Assembly (NCBI GenBank): GCA_009827205.1 | Contig: WUAK01000170.1 | Span: forward strand, 1 to 6,267 | Source: Phycisphaeraceae bacterium | Lineage (GTDB): Bacteria > Planctomycetota > Phycisphaerae > Phycisphaerales > UBA1924 | DNA: 6,267 bases | Direction: 5' to 3' | In this document: positions 1 through 4,035 of the stretch, in pieces | Layout of the letters: the number at the start of each line of letters is the position of its first letter | How positions within the stretch are numbered: the stretch's first letter is position 1 | Position numbers and translations under genes: made by a program | Notes under the pieces: model-generated | What the model saw: only the letters and a program-made list of their open reading frames with translations | What the model was told of the DNA's origin: nothing | Databases searched by the model: none

Positions 1-17
1 CGACGCTCTTCCGATCT
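1..17 (+). other. Illumina TruSeq adapter remnant, not genomic
   Basis: The first 17 bases, CGACGCTCTTCCGATCT, are identical to the 3' end of the common Illumina TruSeq/universal read-1 adapter (known sequence, recalled). The match runs flush to the left edge, as expected for untrimmed adapter at a contig end. Genomic sequence therefore most likely begins at base 18. Any protein translated through these bases has artificial residues. Confidence 0.93.
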
Positions 18-437
18 GAGGCGATCCGGCGGTTGACGCCCGAGTTCGCGGATCAGGCGTTTGAGAGTATGAGGTGGGACATCATGACGTTCCTCGTACC
101 CGACCCGCTTCAAACACTCATCGAGAGCATGCGCCCCACTGTACGAATGGCGTTGTCGAACGATACGAAAGAGCCGTTCGAAGACGTTTACGCGATGATG
201 GACTTCCTCCGCGCACCCGTCTCCGCGGCGCTTCATATGGACGACGATGGCGAAGCCGAGCGAAAGCTCATCGAACACCTCAACGAGATCACAGGCGATT
301 CTGATGCATGGAGAGCCGCGCTCATCGTCACAGCCATCGGCTGTGACAGGCACAGCTACGAGCACGGCACGTGGTCAGAAAAGTTCAACCTGCGAGAGCG
401 CTACGGCGACCAGTGGTACGGTGATCCGCCCTTCTGA
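18..437 (+). CDS. Hypothetical protein, probably 5'-truncated
   Basis: I do not recognise this protein. The frame is open from the first genomic base to a TGA at 435-437. No in-frame stop precedes it, so the gene probably began beyond the contig end. If it starts inside the window, candidates are TTG at 33 (134 aa, GAGG 11 nt upstream) or ATG at 69 (122 aa, GAGAG just upstream); neither is decisive. The product looks like a small soluble, mostly helical, mildly acidic protein with no signal peptide and no membrane segment. The only Cys falls in a Gly-Cys-Asp-Arg-His stretch near the C-terminus, and the end is aromatic and Gly/Pro-rich (YGDQWYGDPPF). Its codon use resembles the neighbouring genes, and overlapping frames give only Arg/Ser-rich shadow translations. 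It converges on rho with a gap of about 120 bp. Being coding is likely; its function is unknown. Confidence 0.6.
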   Translation, partial: EAIRRLTPEFADQAFESMRWDIMTFLVPDPLQTLIESMRPTVRMALSNDTKEPFEDVYAMMDFLRAPVSAALHMDDDGEAERKLIEHLNEITGDSDAWRAALIVTAIGCDRHSYEHGTWSEKFNLRERYGDQWYGDPPF

Positions 438-521
438 TCCTGTAGACACATGTTACAACTGTAGCTAATCGTTATCTGGATTAACTCATTTGGTTCAGTA
501 GACTGCATGTAGCAGATGAAA

Positions 522-548
522 ACACAAGAATACATGAACTTCTTGTGT
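522..548 (-). terminator. Putative terminator hairpin downstream of rho
   Basis: ACACAAGAA (522-530) and TTCTTGTGT (540-548) form a perfect 9-bp stem around a 9-nt loop, starting 11 nt past the rho stop codon. Read on the minus strand the stem is followed by only about four T residues, and it is AT-rich, so it is a weak intrinsic terminator or a 3'-end stabilising hairpin. Because it is a stem on either strand it could also act on transcripts of the convergent gene ending at 437, but on the plus strand no T-run follows. Confidence 0.5.
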
Positions 549-559
549 CTAATGCAACA

Positions 560-1591
560 TCAGCCTTTGCTTGCCGTGATCGCCACCAGTTCTTCGTTTG
601 TCCCGAACCGCTTGAGCGCCGCGAGCAGCTGCTCGACCTGGTTCTCGGGCTTCATGTTCAGGAGTCTTCTGCGCAGGGCGGTGACTGTCTTCTCTTCCTG
701 ATCTTCGAGCAGCAGCTCGTCTTTGCGGGTGCCGCTGGCGGCGAGGTTGATCGCCGGGAAGATCCGCTTTTCCGCGATCTTCCGGTCTAGGATGAGCTCC
801 ATGTTGCCGGTGCCCTTGAATTCCTCGAAGATGAGCTGATCGCCTTGGCTTCCCGTGTCGACGAGGCAGGTGGCGATGATCGTCAGGCTGCCCGCTTCCT
901 CGGTGTTTCGCGCGGATCCGAAGAGCTGCTTGGGGACTTCGAGCGCTTTCGAGTCGATGCCGCCCGACATGGTTCGGCCGCTGGAGGCGTGCTTCTTGCT
1001 CCGGTTGAACGCGCGCCCAAGCCTGGTGAGCGAATCGAGCAGGACGACGACGTGCTCGCCGTTGGCCGCTTTCTGTCGGCACTCGTTGATGGTGTCGATC
1101 GAGATCTTGACGTGCTGCTCGACGTCATGGTCGTTTGACGAGCCCTTGACCTCGCACCGGTTCATCTCGCCCTCTTCGCTCTCGCGTTCGAGCGTCCTGC
1201 GGAAGTCGGTGACCTCTTCGGGGCGCTCGTCGACGAGCAGGACGGTGAGGCTGACGTCCGGGTGGTTGTGCAGCATCGCGTGCGCGATGTCCTTGAGTAG
1301 TGTTGTTTTGCCTGCTTTGGGAGGGCTGACGATGAGGCCGCGCTGACCTCTGCCGATCGGGCAGAACAAGTCGATGAGCCTGCACGCCGGCGGGCAGCCG
1401 CGGTACTCGAGCGAGAGTCTGGGCTGCGGGTCGACAGCGGTCAGATCTTCGAGCACCGGGCCCGTTGGCTCTGGCGCCTGCTGCTGGCCGTTGCTGGACT
1501 GGCCGTTGTTCTGGGCGTTGGGGTTGCCCCCGCCCTTGCCCCGGCGGCGTCTTCTTCTGCGACGTTTCTTCGGCGAGCTCGTGTCCAACAC
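560..1591 (-). CDS. rho: Transcription termination factor Rho, short form lacking the N-terminal RNA-binding domain
   Basis: Rho is a hexameric RNA-dependent ATPase/helicase that pulls RNA from elongating RNA polymerase. This 343-aa protein has the full ATPase core: Walker A PPKAGKT (residues 90-96), the catalytic DERPEEVT segment (121-128), Walker B VVVLLDSLTR (181-190, Asp186), a Q-loop (SSGRTMSGG, 203-211, with Arg where E. coli has Lys) and the R-loop/Arg region FKGTGNMEL...RKIAEKR...SGTRKDELL (258-294). E. coli Rho has 419 aa. Here residues from about 50 align with E. coli from about 135, and the helix bundle plus OB-fold/cold-shock domain is absent. In its place are about 50 residues: two Lys and eight Arg in a row, a Gly-rich stretch, then Asn/Gln/Ser-rich sequence. 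The GTG start at 1591 has a strong Shine-Dalgarno (AGAGGGGA, 3 nt upstream), and an in-frame TGA at 1643-1645 leaves no room for the domain. The gene is divergent from ptsI. Identity as Rho is certain; whether the short form is fully active is inference. Confidence 0.97.
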   Translation of the reverse strand: MLDTSSPKKRRRRRRRRGKGGGNPNAQNNGQSSNGQQQAPEPTGPVLEDLTAVDPQPRLSLEYRGCPPACRLIDLFCPIGRGQRGLIVSPPKAGKTTLLKDIAHAMLHNHPDVSLTVLLVDERPEEVTDFRRTLERESEEGEMNRCEVKGSSNDHDVEQHVKISIDTINECRQKAANGEHVVVLLDSLTRLGRAFNRSKKHASSGRTMSGGIDSKALEVPKQLFGSARNTEEAGSLTIIATCLVDTGSQGDQLIFEEFKGTGNMELILDRKIAEKRIFPAINLAASGTRKDELLLEDQEEKTVTALRRRLLNMKPENQVEQLLAALKRFGTNEELVAITASKG

Positions 1592-1594
1592 GAT

Positions 1595-1602
1595 TCCCCT
1601 CT
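1595..1602 (-). promoter_or_regulatory. Ribosome binding site deciding the rho GTG start
   Basis: On the minus strand AGAGGGGA lies 3 nt before the GTG at 1591 (the GAGGGG core is 4 nt away). This near-consensus Shine-Dalgarno supports the short Rho start rather than a missed longer N-terminus. Confidence 0.7.
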
Positions 1603-1773
1603 GAGCGGCTGTGGAGTCCGGCGCGCGGAACCCTGGTCGGGATCACGTACAACGCACCATGGACGAGGTGATTGCCTTGTCCGAGCCGCGATCTGGATGT
1701 CATCTGCCGCAACACTGGCCGGGTCGCCGACGCCCTGTGCGTCTTTGCCGATCGAGACCAGTTCTGCTTGAGC

Positions 1774-1828
1774 CACACCATCTTGTTGGTGTGAGAGTTG
1801 GTGTGAATCGAGCTAGCTGATTCCACAC
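1774..1828. promoter_or_regulatory. Cluster of TGGTGTG half-sites with a symmetric dyad; operator candidate
   Basis: Within 55 bp there are CACACCA (1774-1780), TGGTGTG (1787-1793), TGGTGTG (1799-1805) and CCACAC (1823-1828). The first two form a 7-bp inverted repeat with a 6-bp gap. The second and third lie inside a direct repeat GTTGGTGTGA with a 12-bp period (1785-1794 and 1797-1806). The third and fourth flank a symmetric dyad, GTGTG-N5-AGCTAGCT-N5-CACAC (1801-1828). Such arrangements are typical of binding sites for dimeric regulators. The 1774-1793 pair could instead be an RNA hairpin. No regulator is identified. Confidence 0.45.
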
Positions 1829-1879
1829 GCTCTGGCGGAGAGACCCGCCCCTGCCCAACAGTATCGGCCATGTCCATGC

Positions 1880-1897
1880 CCCGAGTCAAGCCTCGGG
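1880..1897 (+). repeat. GC-rich hairpin upstream of ptsI
   Basis: CCCGAG (1880-1885) and CTCGGG (1892-1897) form a 6-bp GC-only-ended stem around a 6-nt loop, about 87 bp before the ptsI start. No T-run follows, so it is not an intrinsic terminator. It could be a leader structure if ptsI transcription begins upstream, for instance near the half-site cluster. At this GC content a single 6-bp stem may also be chance. Confidence 0.3.
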
Positions 1898-1973
1898 CTA
1901 CGATCGCACACAACCCTGACAAACCCGTGCTCAGGGCGGTTGAGGTGGTGCTGGGCCCGATTGGGTCTCGCTC

Positions 1974-1977
1974 AGGA
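1974..1977 (+). promoter_or_regulatory. Ribosome binding site deciding the ptsI start
   Basis: AGGA lies 6 nt before the ATG at 1984, an ideal spacing. The in-frame ATGs further upstream at 1870 and 1876 lack a comparable site, and their extra 38 residues have no counterpart in the enzyme I family. Confidence 0.65.
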
Positions 1978-1983
1978 CGACGG

Positions 1984-3741
1984 ATGGAACGGATTTCAGG
2001 AATCGGCGTGTCACCCGGCATCGTTGTCGGCCGGGTCTTTGTGCTCGACGACGAGCGCAGGCGGATTCCGCGCCGATCCATCAAACCCAACCAGGTTGAC
2101 AAGCAACTCAAGAGGCTCTTCAGCGCGATCGAAGTGTCCGCGAAGGATCTCGAGCAGGTCCGCGAGCAGGCCGAGCGCGACATCGGCAAGGAAGCTGCGA
2201 AGATCTTCGGCTTTCACGTCGGGATGCTCCGCGACACCGTGCTGACAGGTTCGATCGAGAAACTCATCCGTGAGGAACTCGTGACCGCCGAGCACGCGGT
2301 CGATCGGGTGTTCAACGACTTCGCGGAGCGCTTTGGCGCGATGCCCGACTCGGCATTCACGACGAAGGTCAATGACATCACAGACCTCTCCTCGCGCGTG
2401 CTCACGCATCTGGTCGGTGAGCACGGCACGAGCCTCGCCGACATCGAAGATGGCGCGATCGTTGTCGCGAGCGAACTCACACCGAGCCAGACAGTCGGGT
2501 TCGATCGCGAGAAAGTTGTCGCGATCGCAACCGATTTTGGGGGCAAAACGAGCCACACCTCGATCGTCGCAAGGGCGCTCTCGATTCCCGCAGTCGTGGG
2601 TTTGCGCAGCCTGAGCGAGAAGCTCTGCGACGGCGACATTGTGATCGTCGACGGCGGGCGGGGTGTCGTCGTCATCGACCCCGACGACGACACCATCGAG
2701 CACTACCTCTCAGAGGAAGTCGTCCGCGGTCAGCAGCAGATGACGCTCCGTGAGATGGCCTCGCTCGAACCCGTCACGACCGACGGCTTCCGGATCGAAG
2801 TGCTCGGGAACATCGAGTTTGCGCAGGAAGTCGAGCACGTGCTGGAATTCGGCGGCGAGGGCGTCGGCCTCTACAGGACCGAGTTCCTGTACCTTGCAAG
2901 CGAACGCGAACCGACTGAACAAGAGCACTACGAGGCATACAAGGCCTGTGTTGATGAGCTCAAGGGCAAGCCTCTGACGATCCGCACGATGGACCTCGGC
3001 GCGGACAAGTACACCCAGGCTCAGGCGCGCAACCCGGAGCGTAACCCAGCGCTCGGGCTCCGATCGATCAGGTACTGTCTCAAAAACCTGCCTCTGTTCA
3101 AGCGCCAGCTCCGCGCGATCCTCCGCGCGTCGGCCGATGGCCCGATGAAGCTCATGCTCCCGCTCGTCACGAGCGTCGAGGAAGTGCGGCAGGCCAAGCA
3201 CCTGATCCATGATGTGATGGAAGATCTTGCCGACGATGGGCTCGCGTATGACGAGAACCTGCCGATCGGGATCATGATTGAGGTGCCGTCCGCGGCTCTC
3301 ATGGCGCCGGCGCTGGCGCGAGAGGTGGACTTCTTCAGCGTGGGTACCAACGACCTTGTCCAGTACACCCTCGCGGTCGATCGGACGAACGAGAATGTTG
3401 CTGATCTGTTCTCGCCCGCTCACCCGGCGGTTCTCAAGCTGGTTCGGGATGTGGTCCGGGCCGGGCGGAGGCGTGAAGTCCCGGTTAGCTGCTGCGGCGA
3501 GGCGGCCGGGGACATCGAATTCGCTGCTTTGCTGCTGGGGCTTGGGGTGCGTACCCTTAGTGTGAGCCCGGGTAATGTCCCCGGAATCAAGCGTCTCGTG
3601 AGGTCGATTTCGATCGATCGCTGCGAAAGACTCGCCAAAAAGGCGATCTCTTTCGATTCAGACACTCAAGTGTCGATGTATGTCAGGGACAGGATCCGTA
3701 AGATCCTCCCCGAAGCGTACGACAACGTCGGCTCACGCTAG
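1984..3741 (+). CDS. ptsI: Phosphoenolpyruvate-protein phosphotransferase (PTS enzyme I)
   Basis: Enzyme I takes phosphate from PEP onto a histidine and passes it to HPr, the first step of the cytoplasmic PTS relay. The 585-aa product matches the family length (E. coli 575) and begins at the typical RISGIGVSPGIVVG. The N-terminal helical HPr-binding and swivelling phosphohistidine domains are followed by a C-terminal PEP-binding barrel (from about residue 260). Visible key residues are His191 in GGKTSHTS (E. coli His189), Arg298 in GLYRTEF (Arg296), Arg334 in IRTMDLGADK (Arg332), Glu433 in IEVPSA (Glu431), Asp457 in GTNDLVQYT (Asp455) and Cys504 in SCCGEAAGD (Cys502). There is no GAF domain, which argues against the nitrogen-type PtsP. 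The start is ATG 1984, with AGGA 6 nt upstream; a frame from 1870 adds 38 residues foreign to the family. It is divergent from rho, and the ribonuclease gene follows on the same strand after 294 bp. No HPr, EII or HPr kinase is in the window, so sugar transport versus a purely regulatory relay cannot be decided. Confidence 0.97.
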   Translation: MERISGIGVSPGIVVGRVFVLDDERRRIPRRSIKPNQVDKQLKRLFSAIEVSAKDLEQVREQAERDIGKEAAKIFGFHVGMLRDTVLTGSIEKLIREELVTAEHAVDRVFNDFAERFGAMPDSAFTTKVNDITDLSSRVLTHLVGEHGTSLADIEDGAIVVASELTPSQTVGFDREKVVAIATDFGGKTSHTSIVARALSIPAVVGLRSLSEKLCDGDIVIVDGGRGVVVIDPDDDTIEHYLSEEVVRGQQQMTLREMASLEPVTTDGFRIEVLGNIEFAQEVEHVLEFGGEGVGLYRTEFLYLASEREPTEQEHYEAYKACVDELKGKPLTIRTMDLGADKYTQAQARNPERNPALGLRSIRYCLKNLPLFKRQLRAILRASADGPMKLMLPLVTSVEEVRQAKHLIHDVMEDLADDGLAYDENLPIGIMIEVPSAALMAPALAREVDFFSVGTNDLVQYTLAVDRTNENVADLFSPAHPAVLKLVRDVVRAGRRREVPVSCCGEAAGDIEFAALLLGLGVRTLSVSPGNVPGIKRLVRSISIDRCERLAKKAISFDSDTQVSMYVRDRIRKILPEAYDNVGSR

Positions 3742-4035
3742 GGCAAGCCCTACACGGAGAGCCGTTTGACAGAACGAACCCCACCAGGCGTCCCGCTCGG
3801 TCCCAGGCGCGAGTCACACACGACGAAACGTGTGCGTTGACCCCCGGCACCGGACGGCGCTGGACACAGGCCAAGAGGCCTGCATCACAAACGAGGCGAG
3901 CGGTGATATCACCCGCTTTGAATCCAGAACGATGCAACACGGACGGACCGGCAAGCGCACCCTGCGCGCCGAACGACGTGGTTCCTCTCTCGGCTCTTCG
4001 TCTACGCGTGCACGCCGCAGCATGGAACACAACAA
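3742..4035 (+). promoter_or_regulatory. Non-coding gap / possible leader of the ribonuclease gene, rich in inverted repeats
   Basis: This 294-bp stretch has no credible gene; overlapping frames encode only Arg/Ser-rich shadow translations. It contains CACACG/CGTGTG (3817-3834, 6-nt loop), CAGGCC/GGCCTG (3867-3882, 4-nt loop), the perfect 12-bp palindrome GGTGATATCACC (3902-3913), GCGCA/TGCGC (3955-3967, 3-nt loop) and the 10-bp palindrome GCGTGCACGC (4006-4015). In E. coli the rne transcript has a long structured 5' leader used for autoregulation (established knowledge). A similar role here is inference. No clear promoter is seen, so co-transcription with ptsI remains possible. Confidence 0.4.
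3902..3913. promoter_or_regulatory. Perfect 12-bp palindrome, operator candidate
   Basis: GGTGATATCACC is its own reverse complement. Allowing a one-base bulge, the symmetry extends to AGCGGTGA...TCACCCGCT (3899-3917). It sits about 120 bp upstream of the ribonuclease start. It could bind a dimeric regulator or form part of leader RNA structure; no regulator is identified. Confidence 0.3.

Larger units (their letters stand above)
1592..1983. promoter_or_regulatory. Divergent control region between rho and ptsI
   Basis: This 392-bp gap separates two genes transcribed away from each other, so it must contain at least one promoter for each. I see no convincing -35/-10 pair on either strand. It contains the TGGTGTG/CACACCA cluster at 1774-1828 and a GC-rich hairpin at 1880-1897. 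Open frames crossing it give Arg/Pro/Ser-rich translations without recognisable motifs, and I see no HPr (ptsH) gene in it. Confidence 0.6.

Noticed and set aside
466..510. tRNA-like look (TTGGTTCAGTAG) in the AT-rich gap before rho
   Set aside because: No acceptor stem, anticodon arm or T-loop consensus can be arranged around it; only a weak 5-bp TAATC/GATTA stem is present.
1870..1983. 38-residue N-terminal extension of enzyme I from ATG 1870
   Set aside because: No good Shine-Dalgarno, no family counterpart and an Arg/Pro/Val-rich sequence, while ATG 1984 has AGGA at ideal spacing and gives the canonical N-terminus.
1125..2189. 354-codon minus-strand frame spanning the rho start, the intergenic region and the ptsI start
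   Set aside because: It overlaps rho in another frame and is antisense to ptsI. Its translation is Arg/Ser/Pro-rich and contains no OB-fold or Rho-like sequence, so it is not the missing Rho N-terminus.
2011..2703. 230-codon minus-strand frame, and others like it, inside ptsI
   Set aside because: Antisense to the conserved phosphohistidine domain of enzyme I; no motifs of its own.
3739..3752. TAGGGCAAGCCCTA inverted repeat at the ptsI stop as a terminator
   Set aside because: The stem is only 5-6 bp with a 2-4 nt loop and no T-run follows. A following ACGG/CCGT stem is also too short.
3766..3771. TTGACA, a perfect sigma70-type -35 hexamer after ptsI
   Set aside because: No -10-like sequence lies 16-18 bp downstream, where the DNA is GC-rich (GCGTCC), so it is not called as a promoter.
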